This document shows, piece by piece, positions 1 to 7,176 of a DNA stretch of 52,760 nt. The stretch is from Thermoclostridium caenicola. GTDB taxonomy: Bacteria > Bacillota > Clostridia > DSM-8532. The translations under genes were made by a program, and so were the position numbers. The notes beneath the pieces were generated by a model. That model saw only the letters and a list, made by a program, of their open reading frames with translations. It searched no databases and was not told the origin of the DNA. The stretch covers positions 1 to 52,760 of the forward strand of contig NZ_FQZP01000014.1 in the NCBI RefSeq assembly GCF_900142095.1. The letters run 5' to 3'. Position 1 is the stretch's first letter, and each line of letters starts with the position of its first letter.

Positions 1-183
1 CTCCTTTGCTAATGTTTTTCTTTGGTTATTAAACATTTTACAATGGATTACCATGAGTTTTCTATATATTACGGCATTTTATTTTACAACTTCCCTAATA
101 TGTGGCAGGAATGAAACGCATAGACATAATCCCTGGATTATGCTAGACTGTGGTAAGAATTGCATGCGGATGGAGGTAACGCT

Positions 184-1611
184 ATGAATCCAAGCCAAAG
201 AAACAGACCCGGACTTTGGCTTTCAACTGCCGTATCCATTGTCGGTTTGCTTCTGGTTGTTCTGTTCTCTTACATTGTGGAGAGAACGCTTGATCTGACC
301 ATTCATTCCACGCTTCGGACCCTCATATCGCTTTTAATCGCCTTTGTCCCGCCGCTTATCTGGTTAACCGTGTTTTACAGGCAGGACAGGCTTGATCCGG
401 AGCCCAAAAGCTTTGTCTTTAAAACACTGATCCTGGGCGCATTGGTCCAAAAGGCCCTTTATGCTCCCGTTATAAGCGTTGTTATGCCGGAAGCACAGGC
501 CGGGCCCAATGCTTCGGATTACATACTCTCGGTTGTTCTGGTTGCCTTGATCCAGGAATCCATGAAGCTGCTGTCGGTCAGGTACAGCATCTATGTCAGC
601 AAAGAGTTTGATGAAAAGATTGATGGTATCATTTACGGTTCGGCGCTGGGGCTTGGCTTTGCCGCCATGACCAATCTTGACATGATCATCCGGAACGGCG
701 GCAGTGTCCTGACTGCCATTTCCTCAATCGTTGTCATTGAGTCCCTGGCGCATGCCAGCTTTACCGGCCTGAGCTGCTATTTCCTCGGCCAGGACAAATT
801 CGGGAAGTTCAATATGTTCAGACTGCCGGGCGCAGTCGTCCTTGCCACAGCGCTGAACGCGCTTTCCAGGATCCTGATCGACGATTTGGTACGCGACGGC
901 TTCAGAATGAACTACATGCTGGGGATTATTCCGGCTGCTCTTCTGGCCGTCGTGATCTTTGGCATCCTGGTGATCCTTACCTTCAGGACCAAGGGCAAGG
1001 AAGAAGGCACCGCTATGACCAAGCGGCAGGCCTTCCTGTCAGTGCTCCCGGTATGGGTTCTCCTGATAGCTGCCATGATCACAGGGCTTGCCATTAAAAA
1101 TGCTCCGATCCAGACTGCAACCGTCAGCCTGAACGGTGGCATCCGGATAGCCTATCCTTCGTCATGGACGCAATCAACAAGGGATGATTATCTTTTCATG
1201 GCCGTCGATCTCATGTCCGGCGGAGGACAGAATTTTGTCAGCGTCAAGGAAGTGGGGGTGAATACCCTTATCAGCCTGAGAGGCGATGAGGGGACGCCGG
1301 AACTGGAGGATATCGGTGCTGCCTGGGCGATAAGAACCGGCAGGGAATATCGGTTCTATCAGGCCGTCAAGAGCTACCCGCTTCAGTTCAATGGTCTGGA
1401 TACCTATGTCATAGAGTACATTTATATTTCTGACAATAAGTCGCCTGTTTTGGGTTCCAAAAGCCCGACCCCCGGCATTGGCTATTCACGGGATATCATC
1501 ACGGCAAGCGGGGACCAGGTTTATGTGATTACCGTTTCCACCAGCTATAACGACTGGATTCTCAAAAAGGATAACCTTGAAAAGATAACGCTGTCTTTGG
1601 GCAGCAACTAA
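184..1611 (+). CDS. PrsW-like intramembrane protease family protein with C-terminal extracytoplasmic domain
   Basis: This is a 475-residue polytopic membrane protein. I chose ATG 184 because GGAGG sits 7 nt upstream (172-176); an in-frame TTG at 160 has no such site. The first ~275 residues hold about eight hydrophobic helices. They carry PrsW-family-like landmarks: RQDRLDPEP near residue 66, QESMK at 124-128, DGIIYG at 147-152, and a His in LAHASFTG near 190. PrsW proteins cleave membrane anti-sigma factors. The usual acidic EExxK pair is QE here, and the later E-N motif reads MTN, so activity is uncertain. After one more helix (~290-310) comes a ~160-residue probably extracellular domain that I do not recognise; typical PrsW proteins are about half this length. 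The protease lipoprotein gene follows 39 nt downstream, probably in the same operon. Confidence 0.7.
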   Translation: MNPSQRNRPGLWLSTAVSIVGLLLVVLFSYIVERTLDLTIHSTLRTLISLLIAFVPPLIWLTVFYRQDRLDPEPKSFVFKTLILGALVQKALYAPVISVVMPEAQAGPNASDYILSVVLVALIQESMKLLSVRYSIYVSKEFDEKIDGIIYGSALGLGFAAMTNLDMIIRNGGSVLTAISSIVVIESLAHASFTGLSCYFLGQDKFGKFNMFRLPGAVVLATALNALSRILIDDLVRDGFRMNYMLGIIPAALLAVVIFGILVILTFRTKGKEEGTAMTKRQAFLSVLPVWVLLIAAMITGLAIKNAPIQTATVSLNGGIRIAYPSSWTQSTRDDYLFMAVDLMSGGGQNFVSVKEVGVNTLISLRGDEGTPELEDIGAAWAIRTGREYRFYQAVKSYPLQFNGLDTYVIEYIYISDNKSPVLGSKSPTPGIGYSRDIITASGDQVYVITVSTSYNDWILKKDNLEKITLSLGSN

Positions 1612-1650
1612 CCGTTGGCAGGCATACCTGTATTGAATAGGAGTGGTATT

Positions 1651-3075
1651 ATGTTGAAGCTGACGAATAAATATAAATGGCTTGCATGCATAACCCTGGC
1701 AATGGCCCTGCTGTTTGCATCCTGTTCGGTGAGAGGCCAGGAGGACAATAAGCCGCCATCTACTCCGGTGCTCACTATAAAGGAAGTCCGCAGTAACTGC
1801 GTATCCCTGGTCTGGAGCGAGTCCTACGATGACAGTGGCATAGATGAATACAGGCTTTATCGCAACGGTGATATCCTGGCTTACGTGGATGATACCGAAT
1901 ATGACGATTATGATGTCACGCCCGGTAAGCAATATGAATATTATGTTGTCGCATATGACAAGGCCGGGAACAGGTCTTCAAAGAGCGTCAGGCAGACCGT
2001 CAAAATAGATGATGCCTCTGAGACTGTGGAACCGGTACAGACTGATGACGTGATCGATCTGAACAAACTGGCTAAATCCACCGTGCGTCTTTACATCCTG
2101 GACGATGATTTCATCTGCATCGGAACGGGTTCCGGTACCATTATGAATGAGCAGGGTTACATACTGACCAATTTCCATTGTGTTGGGGATGACTATGGTC
2201 TTTATAACAGTGAAGGATATGTGGCCATTGCGCTGACCGATGATGTGCGTGTCCAATCACAGCCCCAGTATTTTGCCCAGTACCGGGGCGGCAACATGGA
2301 GCTGGACCTGGCCGTGGTGCAAATCGTGGAGGATATCAACGGCAACAAGGTATACCCCGGGGATTTGAAACTGATTCCGGCCAGAATTGGCAATTCTGAC
2401 GACCTGAACATCGGGGATGAGATCAACATCCTCGGTTATCCGGGTGTGGGTGGCGAGACCATTACCTTTACCGCGGGGAAGGTGTCCGGATTCGTCGATA
2501 TGGATTATGACAACGAGGTTGACTGGATTAAGACCGATGCAATCGTCAACCATGGCAACAGCGGCGGAACGGCCATCAACGGCAAGGGTGAAATGATAGG
2601 TGTTCCCACCCTCAAGCGGATTGGCTACGACAGCGATATCATGTTCTACCTGAAGCCAATCAACCAGGCCATTGATGTATTGGAAGAGGCCTATGCTCAG
2701 AGCGGATTACCGGAGCTTCCCAGGCGCAACGATCCCTATGAAAATGGATACGCGGACGGCGTGATTGATATTTACGGTTACATTGTTGATGCCTATACCT
2801 TTGAGCCGATTGAAGGCGCCGTATTTCTCATTCTGAAAGAGGGTATCACCTACCAGGAATTTTCCCTCAATGCACAGGATAGCATGATTCTGACCTATGG
2901 CTTAGCTGATGAGGATGGCTTCTTCTACTGCCCTGATGTTCCCGTTGGCGGCTCATACGCTGTCATCGTGGGTGCAGAAGGCTATGCGCCCATCTTTGAA
3001 AACGATGCCATCGTGGTAGGGTCTGACGAAACAGAGGACTGGAACCTTGGCTATATCTATCTGGAAGCCTATTGA
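1651..3075 (+). CDS. Lipoprotein with FN3 domain, trypsin-like serine protease domain and carboxypeptidase-regulatory-like domain
   Basis: This is a 474-residue secreted lipoprotein. ATG 1651 is preceded by AGGAG (1639-1643). The signal peptide ends in the lipobox LFASC, with Cys25 as lipidation site. Residues ~40-120 form a fibronectin type III domain (SLVWSES, YRLYRNG, YEYYVVAYDKAGN). Residues ~130-350 are an S1C/HtrA-like protease. The His is in ILTNFHCVG, the Asp in MELDLAVVQI and the Ser in NHGNSGGTAI, so the triad looks intact. There is no PDZ domain. The last ~110 residues (IDIYGYIVDAYTFEPIEGAV to GAEGYAP) resemble a CarboxypepD_reg beta-sandwich. The likely role is proteolysis or protein quality control at the outer face of the membrane. 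It probably shares a transcript with the PrsW-like gene just upstream, so the two proteases may act in one pathway; that link is inference. A strong terminator follows at 3115. Confidence 0.85.
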   Translation: MLKLTNKYKWLACITLAMALLFASCSVRGQEDNKPPSTPVLTIKEVRSNCVSLVWSESYDDSGIDEYRLYRNGDILAYVDDTEYDDYDVTPGKQYEYYVVAYDKAGNRSSKSVRQTVKIDDASETVEPVQTDDVIDLNKLAKSTVRLYILDDDFICIGTGSGTIMNEQGYILTNFHCVGDDYGLYNSEGYVAIALTDDVRVQSQPQYFAQYRGGNMELDLAVVQIVEDINGNKVYPGDLKLIPARIGNSDDLNIGDEINILGYPGVGGETITFTAGKVSGFVDMDYDNEVDWIKTDAIVNHGNSGGTAINGKGEMIGVPTLKRIGYDSDIMFYLKPINQAIDVLEEAYAQSGLPELPRRNDPYENGYADGVIDIYGYIVDAYTFEPIEGAVFLILKEGITYQEFSLNAQDSMILTYGLADEDGFFYCPDVPVGGSYAVIVGAEGYAPIFENDAIVVGSDETEDWNLGYIYLEAY

Positions 3076-3114
3076 TGGCTCGGTTTCACAAAACGGGTTT
3101 CAGGAATGACTGGG

Positions 3115-3142
3115 AGGCTCTGCATGCATGCAGAGCCTTTTC
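3115..3142 (+). terminator. Rho-independent terminator after the protease lipoprotein gene
   Basis: A perfect 10-bp stem, AGGCTCTGCA (3115-3124) with TGCAGAGCCT (3129-3138), has a 4-nt loop and is followed by TTTT. It lies 40 bases after the stop codon. Confidence 0.85.
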
Positions 3143-3247
3143 CTGTACTGCAGGATCCGGAATATTGGCCCGGCCGGTTGCCGGAAGGCTTTTGCGGGAA
3201 TATGGCATGCATACCCGTTAAGTCCATAAAATAAAAAAGCAAAACGC

Positions 3248-3276
3248 TTGACAACTCACCCCGCAGCCAGTAAAAT
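3248..3276 (+). promoter_or_regulatory. Sigma-A promoter for the tRNA-Glu/tRNA-Thr pair
   Basis: TTGACA (3248-3253) and TAAAAT (3271-3276) are separated by exactly 17 bases, 32 bases before the first mature tRNA base. Confidence 0.8.
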
Positions 3277-3307
3277 AGTCATTGTCCGGTTCACGGGCAG
3301 TTGATGT

Positions 3308-3382
3308 GGCCCCTTGGTCAAGCGGTCAAGACTCCGCCCTCTCACGGCGGCAACAGGGGTTCGAATCCCCTAGGGGTCACCA
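3308..3382 (+). tRNA. tRNA-Glu (anticodon CTC)
   Basis: This is a 75-base cloverleaf. The acceptor stem pairs GGCCCCT with AGGGGTC (one G-T pair). The anticodon arm is CCGCC-CTCTCAC-GGCGG, giving CTC. The T arm contains GGTTCGAATCC, and CCA is encoded (3380-3382). It is the first of two tRNAs on one transcript. Confidence 0.95.
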
Positions 3383-3387
3383 TTTTT

Positions 3388-3463
3388 GCTGGAGTAGCTC
3401 AGCAGGTAGAGCAGCTGACTTGTAATCAGCAGGTCGGGGGTTCAAATCCGTCCTCCAGCTCCA
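3388..3463 (+). tRNA. tRNA-Thr (anticodon TGT)
   Basis: This is a 76-base cloverleaf starting 5 bases after tRNA-Glu. The acceptor stem pairs GCTGGAG with CTCCAGC. The anticodon arm is GCTGA-CTTGTAA-TCAGC, giving TGT. The T loop is TTCAAAT, and the encoded CCA is at 3461-3463. Confidence 0.95.
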
Positions 3464-3466
3464 TAT

Positions 3467-3500
3467 CCCTGAAAGCAAATGGCTTTCAGGGGTTTTTGCT
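3467..3500 (+). terminator. Rho-independent terminator of the tRNA pair
   Basis: A 10-bp stem, CCCTGAAAGC (3467-3476) with GCTTTCAGGG (3482-3491), has a 5-nt loop and is followed by a T-rich run. Confidence 0.85.
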
Positions 3501-3611
3501 TTTGGGGAAACGACGGGAAGGCTCGATGGGTTTTGGGGTGGCAGGCTCTATGCTTTTTGCCTGATTTCACGAATATAATGAAAAAAGACATTCCTTTGGG
3601 GGTACTGCCCA

Positions 3612-4409
3612 TTGTTCCTGACCACAAGCATCGCAGGCCGGGCGGAGAAAGAGCGTGAAATCCTGTATGACGGAGAGGTCCGCCTGATGGAAGGCAGACA
3701 GGGAAGGGTGCTGGACATCACGTCCTGTTATGTCTATGAACTGCATTTCAAAAACGTTCCTGCATCCGATGCGCTGCTTGTGGAAGCCGACTTTATCGTG
3801 GAACTGGCCTATGAGTACCAGGATGCCGCGGGAGCGAGGCTGCAGCATATCAGGAAACTGTCCTGCCATCAACGGCTTCATCCCGATATCCGCGGGCTTG
3901 CCGCAAGGCCTTCGGAAGCGGAGCAGCTATATGTCACACCGGTGGTCAGGGGCATGGCATACCGATACATGATCACCGGGGATGGCTTCGGAATCCGTTT
4001 GATCATCAGCGCTTCCATTGAATATCTTGCAACCTTCGGCTACTATGCCAATATCCATGCATGCGGAAAAGAACAGCCAGAACCCGGGCCCATTGAATGC
4101 ATCAACTGGCAGACCGTTTTTGACAATATCGGGTTTGAGGATGCGATGGCCTGCCTTGAGAACCTGATAAGGCTGATAAAAACGCGGGCGTTGTTCGGAA
4201 ATCAAAACAAGACACCCTATCCCTCCGGAGAAGGCATGATACCCGATATGGCAGGTGAAAACCGAAAGCTGAGGGAGCAAAATCAATCCCTGGAGGAGCG
4301 CATACGCTCAAGCCGCATGACCATTGCCCAGCTTCAGTCCCAGTTGAGGGAACGGGAGGAGATTATCAGCAAGCTCCTGGTACTCCTGGACAAAAACCGA
4401 AAAGATTAG
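3612..4409 (+). CDS. Unrecognised protein with C-terminal coiled coil, possibly sporulation related
   Basis: I do not recognise this family. From TTG 3612 (GGGGG at 3598-3602 upstream) it would be 265 residues. A second possible start is ATG 3687 with GGAGAGG 8 nt upstream, giving 240 residues; the segment between reads like protein, so the longer form is kept. There is no signal peptide or membrane helix. The first ~190 residues look like a beta-rich globular domain with alternating hydrophobics. Residues ~215-260 (ENRKLREQNQSLEERI onward) are a clear coiled coil. It converges on a small minus-strand gene with a sigma-K-like promoter. That position suggests, but does not prove, a spore coat or spore assembly role. 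No sigma-E or sigma-K promoter could be assigned to this gene itself. Confidence 0.6.
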   Translation: MFLTTSIAGRAEKEREILYDGEVRLMEGRQGRVLDITSCYVYELHFKNVPASDALLVEADFIVELAYEYQDAAGARLQHIRKLSCHQRLHPDIRGLAARPSEAEQLYVTPVVRGMAYRYMITGDGFGIRLIISASIEYLATFGYYANIHACGKEQPEPGPIECINWQTVFDNIGFEDAMACLENLIRLIKTRALFGNQNKTPYPSGEGMIPDMAGENRKLREQNQSLEERIRSSRMTIAQLQSQLREREEIISKLLVLLDKNRKD

Positions 4410-4569
4410 CGGATGGGCAGGAAGACGGCAAAGAACCGTCGCCTGAGCCATCAGGCTATGGAAAGCCGATGCCATGGTTTGTCATGACGGATTTTCGCAC
4501 AGCCTGATGGTGATCGGGAATGGTACGGGCAGGTTTTCATGTTCTGATCTGCGGCAAAAGGAGTAAGAT

Positions 4570-4731
4570 TCAGTTGTTGCCTTCGCTCTGTGCATCCTGC
4601 TCGTTCTGTTCCTTGAAGTACAACCGGACAAGCTCATCCCGAACGAGACCTTTTATGAAGGCCAACTGGAGTATCTGCTGCTGCAGAAGCAGCAACTGAA
4701 GAACCAGGATCTGTTCTTTCAAATCGTTCAT
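4570..4731 (-). CDS. Small 53-residue protein with sigma-K-like promoter
   Basis: This short gene is easily missed. ATG (4729-4731) is preceded on the minus strand by GGAGGTG (4738-4744) at ideal spacing. The product is 53 residues: a Leu/Gln-rich helix in the first ~20 residues (QILVLQLLLLQQQILQL), then a charged middle (RDELVRLYFKEQ), then a polar tail rich in Glu, Gln and Asn. It is amphipathic rather than a clean membrane helix. No family is recognised. Upstream lies a near-perfect sigma-K promoter (4762-4790), so late mother-cell expression and a spore coat location are a reasonable guess. Support is a strong ribosome binding site and promoter rather than homology. Confidence 0.65.
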   Translation of the reverse strand: MNDLKEQILVLQLLLLQQQILQLAFIKGLVRDELVRLYFKEQNEQDAQSEGNN

Positions 4732-4761
4732 CGCATTCACCTCCGAAAGGTTGTCCTACCT

Positions 4762-4790
4762 TATGGTATGCCGGGAAGAAAAGCATGGTG
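4762..4790 (-). promoter_or_regulatory. Candidate sigma-K promoter for the 53-residue gene
   Basis: On the minus strand, CACC (4787-4790) is followed after 16 bases by CATACCATA (4762-4770). This fits the known sigma-K pattern mACm-N16/17-CATAnnnTA completely. The start codon is about 31 bases downstream. Confidence 0.55.
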
Positions 4791-4860
4791 ACGTGGCAAC
4801 ACAGGAACCCTTTCCCTGCAGATGGCCCGGAAAAAGAAGAAAAAATAGAACCTTTCCGTT

Positions 4861-5643
4861 TCAGCCTTCTGAAAGTCCCTGAACCAGGATATCCTGCTCA
4901 ATGCCGAGTTTGATGGTGATGTCCTCATAAAGGATGAAGTCCACGGCCGTCGTCCACACGAATTGTCCTTCCCCGGCAGGCGCCATATATGGTTCCACCA
5001 CATCGGCTTCATACCTGAGGTTGGATAGAAGGATGATAGACTGAAGCGTCGGATTCTCCAGATCTATGGGGCTTATTTCCGGCTCGAAGACGCTGAGCGG
5101 GAATGTCAGCGCATATTCGAAGGCCGTGAGGATATTGCCTTCAGCCACAAGTGTCAGTTTTTCAGATAGCCCGGCATCATTACGGTTTTGGGAAACGGTG
5201 TTATCCGTGCCCGGGCTGATGAGTTCGGAGAAGACCATGGCGGATCCCCCTCGGCTGAAACCGGGGGCGGACAGCTGGCGGGGAAGGGTGATGACCTTGA
5301 ACTCGCCATTCTCATACTCTACCAGGAGCACCAGACTAAAACGGTGCGTGATCCTGGATTTCCTTGACCCGGTGATGGTGTTTTTGGGGTAATCGGGCAT
5401 AACGGCACGCTTGCAGAGCCTGACGCTTTTTACGGGAGAACCGGCGGAAGGGGATGGGCCGGGACAGGATCCGTCGTTGATGATATAGAGCCTGACAGGA
5501 TGCCTGATGACTGGGTCAGGCTGTTCGCCGGGCCTGTTCTGCCAGAAAACGCAGACATCCCGGAATGCCTTTTTACCCAATATCTGCTTGGTATAGATTT
5601 CTATTCTCTGCCAGTCGTAAACGGAGTTTACCGCATCGGTCAT
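4861..5643 (-). CDS. Unrecognised 260-residue protein, probable sporulation-associated operon member
   Basis: I do not recognise this family. Start ATG 5643 is preceded by a GGGAG-containing stretch about 10 nt upstream. The product is soluble-looking, with no signal peptide or membrane helix. It begins with VYDWQRIEIY and has a middle section rich in Gly, Ser and Pro. The C-terminal ~90 residues look beta-rich (FEYALTFPLSVFEP, QFVWTTAVDFILYEDITIKL). Its start lies 21 bases after the stop of the 103-residue gene, so the two form an operon driven from the candidate sigma-K promoter at 6008-6037. The length, repeated beta-strand character and promoter make a coat or exosporium structural protein plausible; this is inference only. 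Confidence 0.6.
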   Translation of the reverse strand: MTDAVNSVYDWQRIEIYTKQILGKKAFRDVCVFWQNRPGEQPDPVIRHPVRLYIINDGSCPGPSPSAGSPVKSVRLCKRAVMPDYPKNTITGSRKSRITHRFSLVLLVEYENGEFKVITLPRQLSAPGFSRGGSAMVFSELISPGTDNTVSQNRNDAGLSEKLTLVAEGNILTAFEYALTFPLSVFEPEISPIDLENPTLQSIILLSNLRYEADVVEPYMAPAGEGQFVWTTAVDFILYEDITIKLGIEQDILVQGLSEG

Positions 5644-5664
5644 GCCCCATCTCTCCCTGAATGC

Positions 5665-5976
5665 CTAATCGTTTTTGAAGAAGTATCTCTTCCGCAATTT
5701 TCTTCTTCTCCGCAACATATCTCTTGATGGCTCGCAGAATTCCATGTCCGTTACCAGTTGCCTGAGGGAGATGATTTCCTGCCGGATTTCGTCAAGCCTT
5801 TTAAGGATTTCCGGCAGGGTCTGTTCCATTATCGCCCCGCTATCAGGGGCCTGTTCGGGCTTTTCCGGCCCGGACTGTAGCCCCGGGGCGGTTTCTTCCG
5901 GCGGGGTGACGTTTTCATCCTCGTGGGAAACGGGTTTCCAACCGGTACTGATGTCGGAGCCAGATAATCCGTTCAT
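5665..5976 (-). CDS. Unrecognised 103-residue protein with coiled-coil segment and basic C-terminus
   Basis: This is a small protein of unknown family. ATG 5976 has only a weak upstream GGGAT. The first ~45 residues are polar and Pro/Glu rich, probably disordered. Residues ~50-75 (LPEILKRLDEIRQEIISLRQ) form a short coiled coil. The tail is strongly basic (MLRRRRKLRKRYFFKND), which could bind nucleic acid or an acidic partner. It is the first gene of the minus-strand operon with the 260-residue gene. The promoter-like element 32 bases upstream matches sigma-K, so late-sporulation expression is suggested. The coding call rests on operon context and protein-like composition. Confidence 0.55.
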   Translation of the reverse strand: MNGLSGSDISTGWKPVSHEDENVTPPEETAPGLQSGPEKPEQAPDSGAIMEQTLPEILKRLDEIRQEIISLRQLVTDMEFCEPSRDMLRRRRKLRKRYFFKND

Positions 5977-6007
5977 GTCATCCCAATCCCGTTCAATTGC
6001 CTTACCA

Positions 6008-6037
6008 CATTATATGACCGCTTCCCCGAACAGGGTG
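6008..6037 (-). promoter_or_regulatory. Candidate sigma-K-like promoter for the 103/260-residue operon
   Basis: On the minus strand, CACC (6034-6037) is followed after 17 bases by CATATAATG (6008-6016). It departs from CATAnnnTA only at the last base. No good -35 for sigma-A is present at the right distance. Confidence 0.4.
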
Positions 6038-6205
6038 CATTGCAAAAACCTTGTGCTGAACCTATCTTTTTTTTCAGAATAGTGTATACTTGTTATCAGG
6101 CTCAAAATGGAACAACCGGTCTCCATCATTCATGATCTTTCGATAAACCAGAAACCTGCATGAATATTCGTGAAAGGAGCAGGTAAGATAAAGGAGCAGG
6201 ACGAT

Positions 6206-7003
6206 ATGAAAACCATTAAGCGATTGGGCAGCCTTCTGGCTATAGCTTTCCTGCTGTTTGCAGCCGGCTGCGGGGAACGGGCAGAGGGCAGCACGAAACC
6301 TGAAATAAAAAGACCGGATGAATCTTTCCTGAAATACGGAGAGGAATATACCGATATTGTGGAACTGATCAAAATCAACGATTCGGTTTGGGTTCATACC
6401 TCCTATGATGAAATTCATGGCGCCCTGACATCCCTTAACGGCCTGGTTGTGCTCACCGACGACGGGCTTGTCCTGGTCAACGCGCCATGGACGGGAAAGC
6501 AGGTGGACAGCCTTGTAACGCTGGCCCGGGAGCAATTTAACTGCGATTTTGTCGAGGCCATTGTGACCGATGCGGATCCCGGCCATGCCGGTGGCATGTG
6601 CCGCCTGATGGAAAAGGGGATCGGGATAACCTGCCTGGAAACGGTGGCCCGGAAGGCCCAGGAACTCAGCCTGTTTGAACCGGGTACGGTGCTGCAAGGT
6701 GATGAAGCTTTTATTACATGCGGGGATACGGAGTTTGAAATTTTTTATCCGGGCAAGGGTTATTCCGAGAGCAACACGATTGTCTGGATAGACAAGTACA
6801 ATCTTCTTTTTGCGGGGAACATCGTGAAGGAATATGGTGCCCGTTCCCTTGGCAAGCCCGGAGATACAGGTGAAAAAGACTGGATGGATTCGCTTTACAA
6901 CATCATGAGCCGTTATGACGATATCGAGATCGTGATACCCGGGCATGGGCAGTGGGGGGATGCCTCACTGATCGAATATACCCTGGGGCTTTTTGAGCAA
7001 TGA
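6206..7003 (+). CDS. Class B1 metallo-beta-lactamase-like lipoprotein with degenerate zinc site
   Basis: This is a 265-residue lipoprotein. ATG 6206 has AAGGAG at 6191-6196; the lipobox is LFAAGC (Cys22). From residue ~60 to the end it aligns by eye with class B1 metallo-beta-lactamases: NGLVVLTDDGLVLVNAPW, FYPGKG, NTIVWIDKYNLLFAGN, IPGHGQWGD and a C-terminal helix. The zinc ligands are mostly gone. The HxHxD motif reads TDADPGH (121-127), so H116, H118 and D120 of the standard numbering are D, D and G. H196 is Tyr (GKGYSES) and C221 is Asn (FAGN). H263 (PGHG) remains, and a His occupies position 121. A normal di-zinc hydrolase is therefore unlikely. It may be a binding protein, or it may use a rebuilt metal site. 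It appears monocistronic and exported. Confidence 0.85.
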   Translation: MKTIKRLGSLLAIAFLLFAAGCGERAEGSTKPEIKRPDESFLKYGEEYTDIVELIKINDSVWVHTSYDEIHGALTSLNGLVVLTDDGLVLVNAPWTGKQVDSLVTLAREQFNCDFVEAIVTDADPGHAGGMCRLMEKGIGITCLETVARKAQELSLFEPGTVLQGDEAFITCGDTEFEIFYPGKGYSESNTIVWIDKYNLLFAGNIVKEYGARSLGKPGDTGEKDWMDSLYNIMSRYDDIEIVIPGHGQWGDASLIEYTLGLFEQ

Positions 7004-7038
7004 GCCGGCTGCCTGCCCCCAAAAGACAGGCAGCGGCT
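7003..7038 (+). terminator. GC-rich hairpin after the metallo-beta-lactamase-like gene
   Basis: AGCCGGCTGCCTG (7003-7015) pairs with CAGGCAGCGGCT (7027-7038), giving 12 bp with one bulged G. It overlaps the stop codon. No T-run follows, so termination is probable rather than sure. Confidence 0.4.
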
Positions 7039-7102
7039 GAAACCCTGTGAACATGCGTGGTCTTGAGGCAACCGGGGGTATGCCGGAGACAGCAAAACCC
7101 CG

Positions 7103-7131
7103 TTGCAATTTATACCCAAGAAAGATATTAT
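7103..7131 (+). promoter_or_regulatory. Sigma-A promoter of the nucleoside transporter operon
   Basis: TTGCAA (7103-7108) and TATTAT (7126-7131) have a 17-base spacer. The transcript would carry a ~40-base leader with AGAGGAGG before ATG 7177. No purine riboswitch core was found. Confidence 0.7.
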
Positions 7132-7176
7132 TATAAGTGAAAAAGGGTTTTAAATGCCCAACAGAGGAGGAATATT

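Noticed and set aside
1-183. Promoter-like AT-rich sequence at the window start
   Set aside because: TTTACA and TATATA elements are present but not at consistent spacing, so no promoter was assigned.
3301-3564. 87-codon frame over the two tRNAs
   Set aside because: It is fully explained by tRNA-Glu, tRNA-Thr and their terminator.
4441-4512. Inverted repeat around AGCCATCAGGCT and AGCCTGATGG after the coiled-coil gene
   Set aside because: It is probably a simple terminator-like region between convergent genes; the loop of about 40 bases and absence of a T-run give no clear function.
7040-7176. Possible purine riboswitch before the nucleoside uptake operon
   Set aside because: The leader after the promoter is only about 40 bases and lacks the three-way junction core.
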